Below are positions 36,033-44,862 of a stretch of DNA of 59,578 bases, piece by piece. The position numbers and the translations under genes are program-made. The notes beneath the pieces were generated by a model. The model saw only the letters and a list, made by a program, of their open reading frames with translations. It was not told the origin of the DNA and did no database searches. The stretch comes from Candidatus Solibacter usitatus. Its GTDB lineage: Bacteria > Acidobacteriota > Terriglobia > Bryobacterales > Bryobacteraceae. Position 1 is the stretch's first letter, and each line of letters starts with the position of its first letter. The DNA is taken from assembly GCA_016213245.1 (NCBI GenBank), contig JACRBC010000005.1, positions 1 through 59,578 of the forward strand, read 5' to 3'.

Positions 36033-37541
36033 CTATTTCTTCTTCGGTTCCGCCGCCGGCGCGGCGTCGGCCGGGAGCGGCGTCTCCGGCTTGGCCCCCT
36101 TCACCTGGTTGCTCCCCGGCTTGCCCGCCGGCGCCTGGTACCCGGCCGGGCCGACGTACTCCGGACTCTTCGACTTCTTCTTCTTGTTCCTCTTGGCCAG
36201 TTCCTCATCGGCCGACTGCAAGAACGGCTCGATGCTCGACGGCAACTGCGCCTTCTCCTCCGCCGAGAGCGGCTTGACGAAGCGCGGCGTCACCACCACC
36301 AGCAGCTCGTCCTGGCTCTTCTTGGTCGAGCGCGACTTGAACAGCCATCCCAGTATCGGCACGTCGCCGATCCACGGGATCTTCCGCAACTCCTGCGTCA
36401 CCCGGCTGTCCAGCAGCCCTGCGATGGCGAAACTCTCGCCGTCGCTCAGCTCCACCTCCGTCGATGCCGTGCGCGTGGAAATGGCCGGAATCGAGAATCC
36501 CTGCAACTGGACCGCGTTGGCGAAGTCCAGCGCGCTCACCGACGGCGCCACCTTCAAATGGATCTTCCCGTCGTCGGTGATCGTCGGCGTGAAGACCAGC
36601 TCCACGCCGAAGTTCTTGAACTGCACCGTGATCACCGGCGCTACCGCCCCGCCCGTCGTCGTCGAGGTCAAGGTCGGGAACGGGAACTGCCCGCCGGCCA
36701 GGAAGCTCGCCTCCTTGCCCTCCACCGTAATCAGGTTCGGCTCGGCCAGAATCTGTAGCAGATTGCGCGACTGCATGGCGCGTATCGTCGCCCCGATGTT
36801 CAGGTCCGGCCTGTACAGGAACAGGTTCAGCAGGTCGCTGAAGTTCACCGTCGAGTTGGCGAAGTTCTGGTTCTCGAACTGAAACTGGCTGAAACGCGGC
36901 GTGGCCGTCTGTTGCGTCGATGTCTGCCCCAGCAGCGTGTTGTTGCGGCTGAACAGGTTGATTCCCATCTCGCTCAGCGCCACCCGGTCCACGCTGGCGA
37001 ACTTCACCTGCAGCATCACCTGCCGCGGCGCGGCCGGCTTGGCCACCCGCACCAGGTTCACCAGGCTCTTGCCCAGCGGCGCCGCTACTTCGCCCATCTT
37101 GCGCGCCTCATCGGCCGTCTTCGCTTCGCCCGTCAGGATCACCGTGTCGCCGTTCACCACGACCTCAATGCCCTTCTCCTTCATCGCGTCGCGCACCCGC
37201 TTGCGCGACGCCTCTGTCGCCGACGCCTCCTCCACCACGCGCACGTTGTAGCGCGCCGCGTGCTGACCCGTCTCCCAGATCACCACCGTGGTGTAGCCGG
37301 CGCCCTTGGCGTTGATCATCACCTCGCGCGGGCTCACCACCACCGCATCGGCCACCTTGGGCTCGGCCACCGCCACGCGCACGATGTCGCTGGCGAATTG
37401 CAGCAATTCGCCGCGGCCCAGCAGCAGATCCATGTCTCTGGCCGCGGGAGTCTGCGCCGCTGCCGCCACAGCCGCCAGCGCGATGGCCGCCGCCGGGCCC
37501 AGCGCCTTGGATCGAACGAATAGGGTCCTGCCCGGCATCAC
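36033..37541 (-). CDS. cpaC: Tad outer-membrane secretin CpaC/RcpA
   Basis: The protein has 502 residues with a signal peptide. An N-terminal pilus-specific domain (about 37-120) with GRGELLQFASDIVRVAVAEP is followed by a BON-like segment. A secretin domain follows with the family core VPILGWLFKSRSTKKSQDELLVV near residues 400-425. The C-terminal tail is Pro/Lys rich. It forms the outer-membrane pore for the Flp pilus. Its start overlaps the cpaB stop by four bases. Confidence 0.92.
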   Translation of the reverse strand: MMPGRTLFVRSKALGPAAAIALAAVAAAAQTPAARDMDLLLGRGELLQFASDIVRVAVAEPKVADAVVVSPREVMINAKGAGYTTVVIWETGQHAARYNVRVVEEASATEASRKRVRDAMKEKGIEVVVNGDTVILTGEAKTADEARKMGEVAAPLGKSLVNLVRVAKPAAPRQVMLQVKFASVDRVALSEMGINLFSRNNTLLGQTSTQQTATPRFSQFQFENQNFANSTVNFSDLLNLFLYRPDLNIGATIRAMQSRNLLQILAEPNLITVEGKEASFLAGGQFPFPTLTSTTTGGAVAPVITVQFKNFGVELVFTPTITDDGKIHLKVAPSVSALDFANAVQLQGFSIPAISTRTASTEVELSDGESFAIAGLLDSRVTQELRKIPWIGDVPILGWLFKSRSTKKSQDELLVVVTPRFVKPLSAEEKAQLPSSIEPFLQSADEELAKRNKKKKSKSPEYVGPAGYQAPAGKPGSNQVKGAKPETPLPADAAPAAEPKKK

Positions 37542-38467
37542 TGGAAGCTCTCCTGCAGGTGCTTGTCACCGCGGAACACGTCCACCACCAGCCGTGGCTT
37601 GGGCGGCTCCTTCTTCTTCTCTTCCTTCTTCGGCTCCTCGCCCGTCAGCGCCGCCCACGCCTTCGCGTCGCGGATCGCGCCGGGGCCTCCGCCCACCATC
37701 TGCGGCCGCCTCACGCGGGTGAAGAGCTGAGGATCCAGCACCTCGGCCGTCACCGCCTCGCGGTTGGTCATGCGGCTGCGGTCCAGCGGGTTGCGCAGCG
37801 CCAGGCTCAGCCGGCCCTGGTTCTTGGCCAGTTCGAGCTTGCGCGCGTCCTCGGGCGTCACCAGCAGCGTTACCGCCCGGGTCTGCGTCACGCTCAGGTT
37901 CGTCTGCGCCGGCGCGGATGCTCCGCTCGCGCCCGGCGCCGGCGCAGACGGAGTGATCTCGGTGTTGCGGTTGATCGACATCACCGCCACGTCCTCCAGC
38001 ACCACCGTCGTCATCGCCTCGGCCATCGAGCCAGGCCGCGTGAACAGCACGTCCACCCGTGACCGCGGTTGAATCAACCCCGCCACCCCGCTCACGTCGG
38101 AGATCGGAATCGACACCGCCCTCATGCCCGGGTCGATGGTGGCCGGCAGGCCCTCGGCCCCGCCGGTGGAGCTCAGTTTGTTGGTCGTCAGCGGCTCGTT
38201 CGCCATCACCGGGTAGAGCAGCGCGCGGCCCTCGGCCAGCTTGGCGTCCAGCAGCGCCGACTTCGGCAGATCCGCCGTCGGCATCTTCACCAGCTTCAAA
38301 TCGGCCGCCCGCAGCCTGGTGCCCGCCGCCATGTCCTTGATGGCGGCCGCCACGCTGGTTGTCTTCTCCACCTGCGGAGCCTTGGTCTTCGCCCACAGGA
38401 ACCACGTCAGCAGGGCCGCCGAGAGCCACGCCGCACCGAAAATAATCAACGTCCGTTGTCGGTCCAT
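37538..38467 (-). CDS. cpaB: Tad pilus assembly protein CpaB/RcpC
   Basis: The 309-residue protein has one N-terminal helix and a SAF-like domain (AAAIKDMAAGTRLRAADLKLV, DPGMRAVSIPISDVSGVAGL). The typical RcpC middle segment is present (SRVDVLFT). It works with the secretin in the periplasm. It starts seven bases after the GT-C-like gene. Confidence 0.88.
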   Translation of the reverse strand: MDRQRTLIIFGAAWLSAALLTWFLWAKTKAPQVEKTTSVAAAIKDMAAGTRLRAADLKLVKMPTADLPKSALLDAKLAEGRALLYPVMANEPLTTNKLSSTGGAEGLPATIDPGMRAVSIPISDVSGVAGLIQPRSRVDVLFTRPGSMAEAMTTVVLEDVAVMSINRNTEITPSAPAPGASGASAPAQTNLSVTQTRAVTLLVTPEDARKLELAKNQGRLSLALRNPLDRSRMTNREAVTAEVLDPQLFTRVRRPQMVGGGPGAIRDAKAWAALTGEEPKKEEKKKEPPKPRLVVDVFRGDKHLQESFQ

Positions 38468-38474
38468 CTTGACC

Positions 38475-40016
38475 TCATTGCCATCCCCGCGGGCGCTCCA
38501 GCAGCGCCGCCACGCGGTCTTCGTACATTCTCCTCCATCCCGATCCTTCCAGCGCGGCGCGCAGCGCGCCGTCCGGCGGGATGAGCGCGTGAGTGAACTC
38601 GAACTTCGACACCTCGTCGCGCCAGCCCGGCCGTGCTTCCATCAGCCGTAGATAGCGCTTCATGAACGCCGCCCCGTAGTAGTCGCTGCGCCCGTCGAAG
38701 AACACTTTGCGCTCCCCGTGGAAGCGGTAGATCAGGTAGCCGCCGAACTTGTCCGGAGCCAGGATGCGCGCACCGGCCGGCAGCGCCGCCACCTGCTGCG
38801 CCGCCGCCACCGGGAACTGGTCCGCCGCAAAGCCGGTACGCGCCGCCACCGCCGGAATCCCCAGCGCCAGCCACGCGCAGCCCGCCGCCGCCGCCGCCGC
38901 CGCCACGCCGCTCATCCGCGCGTCGATCTTTCGCAGGTTGCCCGAATAGGCCAGAAATGCGGCCAGCCCGCGTTCCAGCCACGGCCGCAGCCCCCTGGCC
39001 CGCAGCAGCAGCAGCGTCAGCGAGCCGTTGGCCAGCGGCAGCGCGCAAACGGCCGCCAGCGGCAGTCCGCGCGCCGACCGGATGGCCACCACCGCGAAGA
39101 ACAGCAGCACCAGCCCGCGGCCCGCGTTGCGCTGCGCCAGGGCGCAGCCGGCGCCCGCCAGCGTCAGCAGCAGCACGGCCAGCACCGGCGCCGCGCCCGG
39201 GGTGTGAAAATTGAAACTCTGGAACTCCGCCACCCGGCTCAGCAATTCGCTGTCCCTGAGATAGCCGGCCACATGCCGGTGCAACTCCCACCCATAGGGA
39301 TTCGCCAGCGTTCCGGCCGAAGCGCACAGCATCAGCCGCGCCAGCCATCCGGCTCGCCTCAAGTCGCCGCTGTTCCAGATCAGCCATTGAATCACTTCGC
39401 CCAGTCCATAGAGCGACACAACCAACAGGCCCAGTAGAAAACTCCCGTGAACGTTGGCCCAAAGCGCGCCCGCCGCGAACGCCAGCGCGCCGTGCCGGAC
39501 CCTGAAAACCGTCAGGCCGCTTTCGGCCGTCATCAGCGCGGCCTGCAGGAGCAGCCAGCCCAGCACATGCGGCCGCGCCAGCCAGTGCAGCTCCGCCGTG
39601 GTCCACAGCGCCGGCAGCATGGCGCACGCCAGCAGGAAATCCCCGCCGCAGCGCCAGCTCAGCCGGATCCACAGCCAGAACCCGGCGCCGATCGCCAGGC
39701 CGAACAGCCACGCCACGCCCCGCATTCCGCATGCCCGGTGCAGCCAGCCCATCACGGCGTCGGAGGCCCATTCCCACGCCATCCACCTCCCGGCCGGCTT
39801 GGAAAACGAGTAGGGATCGGTTCGCGGGATACCCGCGCCCGACAGAATCCGCTCTCCCGTCCGGATGTGCCATCCCGTGTCCGAATCCCGAAACAGCCGC
39901 TCCGTGCCTCCGAACAGGAAAAGGCTCGTGAAGAGCGCAACAACGCCCATCGCCAGCGCCAGGTCGGGCGCCAGCCAGCGTTGCACGCCCGCGGGATTAC
40001 GATCCCTGGGCGCCAA
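38475..40016 (-). CDS. Polytopic membrane protein, GT-C glycosyltransferase-like, inside the Tad operon
   Basis: This protein of up to 513 residues has about nine to eleven hydrophobic helices. The first loop reads DSDTGWHIRTGERILS followed by TDPYSFS, and the acidic pair plus His resembles the active loop of GT-C enzymes that use lipid-linked sugars. A soluble C-terminal part follows (GGYLIYRFHGERKVFFDG). The longest start is TTG at 40016, overlapping the flp stop region by 20 bases; GTG at 39986 avoids the overlap. Its place between flp and cpaB suggests it modifies pilin or cell surface, which is inference. Confidence 0.72.
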   Translation of the reverse strand: MAPRDRNPAGVQRWLAPDLALAMGVVALFTSLFLFGGTERLFRDSDTGWHIRTGERILSGAGIPRTDPYSFSKPAGRWMAWEWASDAVMGWLHRACGMRGVAWLFGLAIGAGFWLWIRLSWRCGGDFLLACAMLPALWTTAELHWLARPHVLGWLLLQAALMTAESGLTVFRVRHGALAFAAGALWANVHGSFLLGLLVVSLYGLGEVIQWLIWNSGDLRRAGWLARLMLCASAGTLANPYGWELHRHVAGYLRDSELLSRVAEFQSFNFHTPGAAPVLAVLLLTLAGAGCALAQRNAGRGLVLLFFAVVAIRSARGLPLAAVCALPLANGSLTLLLLRARGLRPWLERGLAAFLAYSGNLRKIDARMSGVAAAAAAAGCAWLALGIPAVAARTGFAADQFPVAAAQQVAALPAGARILAPDKFGGYLIYRFHGERKVFFDGRSDYYGAAFMKRYLRLMEARPGWRDEVSKFEFTHALIPPDGALRAALEGSGWRRMYEDRVAALLERPRGWQ

Positions 40017-40194
40017 TGCTGGTGAGACCCTGCGTAATGCTCGAGTACAGGCTCACAATCGCCGTGGAGAGCTGATTCACCGTTGTGATCAGCGCCAGCC
40101 CCACGGCCGCTACAATCAACGCGTATTCAACCAGGTCCTGCCCGCGCTTCTCTTGGGAAAGACGAACGAAAACCTGACGCAGCACATGTTTCAT
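39997..40194 (-). CDS. flp: Flp family type IVb major pilin
   Basis: The 65-residue preprotein has a basic leader ending in RG. The mature N-terminus is QDLVEYALIVAAVGLALI, with the Flp Glu5-Tyr6 pair and a hydrophobic helix, and a short polar tail. AGGAG lies 11 bases upstream of ATG 40194. It is the structural subunit polymerised by the Tad machine. The prepilin peptidase needed to cut it is not encoded here. Confidence 0.9.
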   Translation of the reverse strand: MKHVLRQVFVRLSQEKRGQDLVEYALIVAAVGLALITTVNQLSTAIVSLYSSITQGLTSIGAQGS

Positions 40195-40211
40195 CTTCTT
40201 GTTGCTCCTGA

Positions 40212-41228
40212 CTATCGCGAAGCCGCGGTTCGCGGATCTTTCGCCTTCCGCGCCCTGGCCTCCGCCTCCGTCTCTTTCTTGGTGAATGCCCGCTTCATCA
40301 ACGCGGTGAAGCGATGCCAGCGCCTCTCGCGCGTGTCGGCCGTGATCTCCGCCGGACGTCCGTCCAGTTCGGCCGCCAGCCTCAAATTGTTCAGCGCCGG
40401 TCCGTAGGCCCGCTTGTATCGTAGCGCGGTCCCTATCTCCTCGCGCGCCTTCTGGTACTGGGCCTGTTCGATGTAGGCCGCCGCCAGGTTGCTGTGCGCC
40501 GCGGCGGCGTCCACCGCCGTCGTCCAGTGCGCCACCGCCGCCGTCGGGTCCTGCCCCGCCGGCCGTTCCGCCATCGCCCGCGCCAGGTTGCTGCGCGCCG
40601 TCTCGGACCGGCGGTTGATCCGCAGCGCCGCTTCAAACTCGCTCGCCGCCTCCGCGTAACGCCGCTGCTGCAACAAGTTGTAGCCCAGGTTGTTGTGCAG
40701 CACGTCGCTTTCCGGCGAGGCGGCCAGCGCCTCCCTGTGCGCGCGCTCGCCCTGATCCAGCTTGCCCGCCTCGTCCAACGCGATCCCCAGCCAGCTCCGC
40801 AGTTCGGGGTCCGCCCCGCCGGCCGGCTCCAGGTACCGCTGCAACGTCGAGGCCGCCTCGCCGGCCAGATCCTGATCCCTCAGCAGCCGGACCTCCTCGA
40901 GCAGCAACGCACGCTCCCGCGGCTCGCGCAGCCGCGCATTCCTGATGTGCTCCAACGCCAGGTCCGGGAATCCGGCTGCCTTGTACTTGCCCGCAAGCTG
41001 CACCCGCAACTCGTTGGCCTCCGGCGCGATGGCCAGCCGTTGCCGCAGGATGCGGACCTCCTGGTCGCCCTCGCCCGCCACTACGGCGTTACGCACCTGC
41101 CTGTCCAGCGTCGCCCGCATCGCCGTCCGAGGCGGCGTCTGCGCGGGGATCGCGGCCGTCCGCCGCGCGCATCCATTCAGCGCCAGCGCCGCCACCGCTA
41201 CCGCGGCCAGTCTGCCCGTCGACGTCAT
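40212..41228 (-). CDS. TPR-repeat lipoprotein, TadD-like
   Basis: The 338-residue protein has a lipoprotein signal, LALNGC (Cys20), and then TPR repeats over about residues 60-300 (for example DVLHNNLGYNLLQQRRYAEA and AAHSNLAAAYIEQAQYQKA). In Tad systems TadD lipoproteins of this kind help place the secretin. Its start overlaps the DUF192 gene by four bases. Confidence 0.83.
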   Translation of the reverse strand: MTSTGRLAAVAVAALALNGCARRTAAIPAQTPPRTAMRATLDRQVRNAVVAGEGDQEVRILRQRLAIAPEANELRVQLAGKYKAAGFPDLALEHIRNARLREPRERALLLEEVRLLRDQDLAGEAASTLQRYLEPAGGADPELRSWLGIALDEAGKLDQGERAHREALAASPESDVLHNNLGYNLLQQRRYAEAASEFEAALRINRRSETARSNLARAMAERPAGQDPTAAVAHWTTAVDAAAAHSNLAAAYIEQAQYQKAREEIGTALRYKRAYGPALNNLRLAAELDGRPAEITADTRERRWHRFTALMKRAFTKKETEAEARARKAKDPRTAASR

Positions 41229-41584
41229 GATCCATCTACTTTCTCAAATTCCAACTGGTCGCCGGGCATCGTCCCCGTAGCCGCGATCCGCCCCTCGGGC
41301 AATTCCAGCACCGAGTGCGCCCGCAGGCTCCCGGAGATCCTCCACGGCTTCAGCGACCGCCGCGCCTTCACCACCTTCCGGGCCCGGTCCAGAAACAATA
41401 CGTCGATGGTGAACTTCATGAAAAAACAGTGAACGGCCTCGCAAGGCACAATCCACAAGCCCTCCCCGGCCTCCAGACCGGTGCGATTCAATAATCCAGT
41501 CCTCCGCGTCGCGCTGTCTCCGGCCCGCTCGGCGGCCTCGGCCACCACGGTCCCCCGCGTTTGGTTGTAGACTCTAAGCTTCAT
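41225..41584 (-). CDS. DUF192 domain protein
   Basis: The 119-residue product begins MKLRVYNQTRGTV and contains TRRTGLLNRTGLEAGEGLWIVP and FFMKFTIDVLFLD, the core of DUF192 (function unknown; several members lie beside pilus genes). The frame runs upstream to 41632 (135 residues), but the conserved part begins at 41584. The first gene of the Tad operon, it overlaps the TPR gene start by four bases. Confidence 0.8.
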   Translation of the reverse strand: MKLRVYNQTRGTVVAEAAERAGDSATRRTGLLNRTGLEAGEGLWIVPCEAVHCFFMKFTIDVLFLDRARKVVKARRSLKPWRISGSLRAHSVLELPEGRIAATGTMPGDQLEFEKVDGS

Positions 41585-41632
41585 CTGGACCGTTTTGGAC
41601 CGGGGCTGGCGCGGGGCTACTCTCGAACTCAT

Positions 41633-41714
41633 CCTAAACCCGCCTTACGGTGCAAGGTTTCGGTACCGCCTGCAACTTGAACCGGGCGGCAGGGTTTAGA
41701 CTAACTGATTAGCC
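41633..41714. promoter_or_regulatory. Divergent promoter region with an inverted repeat
   Basis: The 82 bases lie between the Tad operon and the divergent TIGR03437 gene. CTAAACCC at 41635-41642 and GGGTTTAG at 41693-41700 form an inverted repeat about 50 bases apart. It could be an operator controlling both directions. No clear -35/-10 pair was found. Confidence 0.3.
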
Positions 41715-44669
41715 ATGTTTGCGCAACGCACCACTTTCAAGGCCGCCCGTCTGCGCGCCTGCCTGCTGGGAATGCTGACCTTCGCCGGTAGTATTCCGCT
41801 CCACGCGCAGACCACCGGCGCCACCTTCGGCGATGTCGTCCGGCTGGGGGGCACACCTTCCGACATCGTCCTGGACGAATCCCGCTCGCGCCTCTACCTC
41901 GTCAACCAGAACGCCAACCGCGTGGACGTGTGGGACTACTCCATCAAGGCCAGGCTCACCTCCATCCCCGTCGGCCGTGGCCCGCTGGCCGCCGCCATGG
42001 ACATGGACAGCCGCTATCTCTATGTCACCAACGCCGGCTCGCAGATCCAGCCCGACTCCACGCTCACCGTCATCGATCTCGGCGCCAACCAGATTCTGAC
42101 CACCGTCTCCCTGCCTGCCCGGCCCCAGGGCGTTGAGGTGGGCCTCGATGGACGTGTCCTCATCTCCACCCTCGGTACCGGCGCCAACAACGCTTTCAAT
42201 ACTCTCCTGCTCTACGACCGCAACCAGGCCTCCCAGCAGGTCACCTCCATCCCCGTCCCGCCTCCGCCGGTCACCCCGCCCGCCCTGGGGACCACCCAGC
42301 TCAGCCGGCCCGTCACGGCCTTCAACGGCGCGCTGCGCCGCACGCCGTCGGGTGAGTTCATCATCGGCTTGAGCGTCACCAACAACGGCGCCAACACCAT
42401 CGCCTTCGTCTACGAAGTGGCATCGGGCATGATCCTGAAGAGCCGCAACGTCACCGGCCAGTCCACCGTCATCGCCATGGCATCGGACGGCGCTCGCTTC
42501 ATGGCCGGCTTCACGATGTACAACACCAATACGCTGGCCGTCACCGCCCAGCAATCCATCGTCACCTCTCCTTTTCCCTTCCCCGCCGGCGCCAACTTCA
42601 ACTCTCTCCAGAACCTCGGCGGCGCCGCCTATTCGCCCGACGGCGCCACGCTCTACTCGGCCTTCAACGTGGCCCCCTTCGCCCAGCCCCCTTCCCGCCC
42701 GCTGGCCTCCACGTTGCTCGTCTCCGACGCGCAGAACCTCGGCATCAAGCTCGGCATTCGCATGCCGGAGTCCATCGTCGCCCGCATGGTGATCACCTCC
42801 GACGGTTCGGAAGCCTGGGGGCTCTCCGAATCCGGCCTCATCCACCTGCCTCTGGCCAACCTCTACGACTACCCCATCATCCAGCCCGAGACCACCACCG
42901 TCTTCATGGCCGTGGACGGTTGCAACCGCGGCATCGCCAGCGCCCGTTTGCGCGTGAACAATTTGGGCAAGGGCAAGCTGACCTTCGCGGTTCCCAACCT
43001 GAACGCCTCGCTCATCGCCCAGGCCGACAGCGGGCTGGCCCCCTCCTCCATCACCCTCACCATGGACCCCGGCCGCAGCGGCGTGGTGCGGCAGCCTGGC
43101 ACCAATCTCTCGTTCAATTTCGGCTTGAACGGCGCCCCGCTGGTCATCGACCTGATCTCCCCCGAAGCCATCAACATCCCGAACCGGATCAAGGTCTACA
43201 TGAACTACCGGACTTCGGATATGCGCGGCATGATCTATCCCATCCCCACCGGACTGAACCTGAACCACGGCCTGCGCGACATCCAGCTCGACGAATCCCG
43301 CGGGCGCGCCTACATCACCAACGCGGGGTTCAATCGTATCGAGGTGTTCGACCTCAAGCTCAACCGCCTGCTCGATCCCATCAACGTATGCCAGATGCCT
43401 CAGAAGATGGCCCTGTCCACCGACGGCGGCCTGCTCTATGTCGCCTGCTCCAACGGCGTCACCGGCGATACCGGCGGCACCGAGGGCGTCGGCATGGTCG
43501 ATCTGGAGCTGAACCGCTATATCGGCGAAGTCGAGTTCCCCCCCCTGCCCCGGCAGGGCAACGCCGCCATCATCGCGCCGCAGACCCTGGCCATGGGCAT
43601 CACCGGCCTGCAATTCATCATGTCCAATGGCACCGCCTGGAAGGTCACCGGCGGCAGGGCGCTGCCCAGGGACCCGTCGCCGGTGCTGGGAGTCCAGGCC
43701 AACGGCGCGCAACTGGCGCTCCCCGGCCCGCGCTTCATGCTCGGATCGCCGGACTTCACCCAGGTTATTCTCCTGGCCGGCGGCGGCATGGCCTACCTGT
43801 ACGACGCACTGACTGATTCCTATACCGCCTCGCGGCAGCTCTTCTCTACTCCCATCACCGCCATGTATTACGGTCCTCTCGGCATCTCCCCGCAGAACAC
43901 CTTCATGCTGGCCAATGGGCTGGTCCTCAACAACTCGCTCAGCCCCATCGGCGGCGCCGAGAAGCCCGGGCAGAGCGTCACCACTCCCGGCACCGGCGGC
44001 GGCACCACCACCACCATCGTCAGCGCCGGGCAGCGCAACGTGGCCGCCGTCGCGCCCATCGACGAGAACTTCTTCGTCCGCCTCACCCTGCCCGTGCGCC
44101 AGAACCTCAACCCCACCTCGGTTCGCGACGAAGCCCGCACCACACTCGAACTCGTCGATGTCCGGACCGGCGCCGAGCAACTCCTTGGGGTGGTTCCCGA
44201 GAATCCGACGTTCACGTTGCAGGGCCAGACCCGGCAGAATATCCCCCCGCGCTGGATGGTGGTCAATTCCGCCGGCACCACGGCCTACGCCGTCACGCTC
44301 TCCGGATTGAGCGTCATCCCGCTGGTGCAGACCACCTCCGCCACGCGGCCGGTGATTCCGGCCGGAGTCCGCGGCATCGTCAACTCCATCGACGGCACCC
44401 AGAACATCAAGCCGGGCAGCTTTGTGACCATCACCGGGCAAAACCTCGGCTTGGCCAACACGGCCGACCAGATCCCGCTGCCTGCCGTCATGGGCGGCTC
44501 ATGCGCCACCATGAACGACATCCCCATGCCGCTGCTCTCCGTCTCGCCCACGCAGATCAACGCCCAGATCCCCGACACGCTCCGCCCCGGCCTCTACGTC
44601 TTCCAGGTGCGCTCGCTGGCCAACGCGCAGCAGAGCGACCCCATCGTCATTAACGTCCTCCGGCCCTGA
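41715..44669 (+). CDS. Secreted beta-propeller protein with TIGR03437 C-terminal domain
   Basis: The 984-residue protein begins with a signal peptide (FAGSIPLHAQ). Two propeller-like blocks of YVTN type follow (about 40-330 and 510-620), with repeats such as SRLYLVNQNANRVDVWD and YLYVTNAGS. The end has the TIGR03437 domain (about 870-984: GIVNSIDGTQNIKPGSF, SVSPTQINAQIP). That domain is mainly known from Solibacter-type Acidobacteriota. The protein probably sits on the cell surface or outside and may bind protein or carbohydrate; a precise role is not visible. Confidence 0.85.
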   Translation: MFAQRTTFKAARLRACLLGMLTFAGSIPLHAQTTGATFGDVVRLGGTPSDIVLDESRSRLYLVNQNANRVDVWDYSIKARLTSIPVGRGPLAAAMDMDSRYLYVTNAGSQIQPDSTLTVIDLGANQILTTVSLPARPQGVEVGLDGRVLISTLGTGANNAFNTLLLYDRNQASQQVTSIPVPPPPVTPPALGTTQLSRPVTAFNGALRRTPSGEFIIGLSVTNNGANTIAFVYEVASGMILKSRNVTGQSTVIAMASDGARFMAGFTMYNTNTLAVTAQQSIVTSPFPFPAGANFNSLQNLGGAAYSPDGATLYSAFNVAPFAQPPSRPLASTLLVSDAQNLGIKLGIRMPESIVARMVITSDGSEAWGLSESGLIHLPLANLYDYPIIQPETTTVFMAVDGCNRGIASARLRVNNLGKGKLTFAVPNLNASLIAQADSGLAPSSITLTMDPGRSGVVRQPGTNLSFNFGLNGAPLVIDLISPEAINIPNRIKVYMNYRTSDMRGMIYPIPTGLNLNHGLRDIQLDESRGRAYITNAGFNRIEVFDLKLNRLLDPINVCQMPQKMALSTDGGLLYVACSNGVTGDTGGTEGVGMVDLELNRYIGEVEFPPLPRQGNAAIIAPQTLAMGITGLQFIMSNGTAWKVTGGRALPRDPSPVLGVQANGAQLALPGPRFMLGSPDFTQVILLAGGGMAYLYDALTDSYTASRQLFSTPITAMYYGPLGISPQNTFMLANGLVLNNSLSPIGGAEKPGQSVTTPGTGGGTTTTIVSAGQRNVAAVAPIDENFFVRLTLPVRQNLNPTSVRDEARTTLELVDVRTGAEQLLGVVPENPTFTLQGQTRQNIPPRWMVVNSAGTTAYAVTLSGLSVIPLVQTTSATRPVIPAGVRGIVNSIDGTQNIKPGSFVTITGQNLGLANTADQIPLPAVMGGSCATMNDIPMPLLSVSPTQINAQIPDTLRPGLYVFQVRSLANAQQSDPIVINVLRP

Positions 44670-44720
44670 CCGTCAAAGCCGCGCCCGTCAGAGCCCCGAC
44701 CGTCAGAGCCCCGACCGTTA
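44670..44720. repeat. Short tandem repeat of about 15 bp
   Basis: Four decayed units based on GACCGTCAGAGCCCC run directly after the stop of the TIGR03437 gene. Two units are identical, and the first and last differ by a few bases. Together with the 142 bases after it, this fills the gap before the Fic gene. Confidence 0.7.
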
Positions 44721-44808
44721 GGGAGGGGGTCAGCCATGCCAGGCGCGTCTTCAGCGGAGCGGGTGCCCGTCGGGCGGAACCATCCGATCCTTGGGCGCCC
44801 CCGGAGAA

Positions 44809-44838
44809 TTGGCTACCGCGGATGAATTGGGCTATTAT
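44809..44838 (+). promoter_or_regulatory. Candidate promoter for the Fic gene
   Basis: TTGGCT and TATTAT are separated by 18 bases, each with four or five matches to consensus. The -10 ends 24 bases before the GTG start. Confidence 0.45.
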
Positions 44839-44862
44839 TAGGCTACTGGAGATCCGGACGAC

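Noticed and set aside
34533-36758. A 741-codon plus-strand frame across tadE, tadG and cpaC
   Set aside because: Arg/His-rich shadow of the minus-strand Tad genes.
41709-44441. A 910-codon minus-strand frame opposite the TIGR03437 gene
   Set aside because: It is Gly/Asp/Val-rich, has no domain or signal, and mirrors a gene with clear protein features; it is a high-GC shadow.
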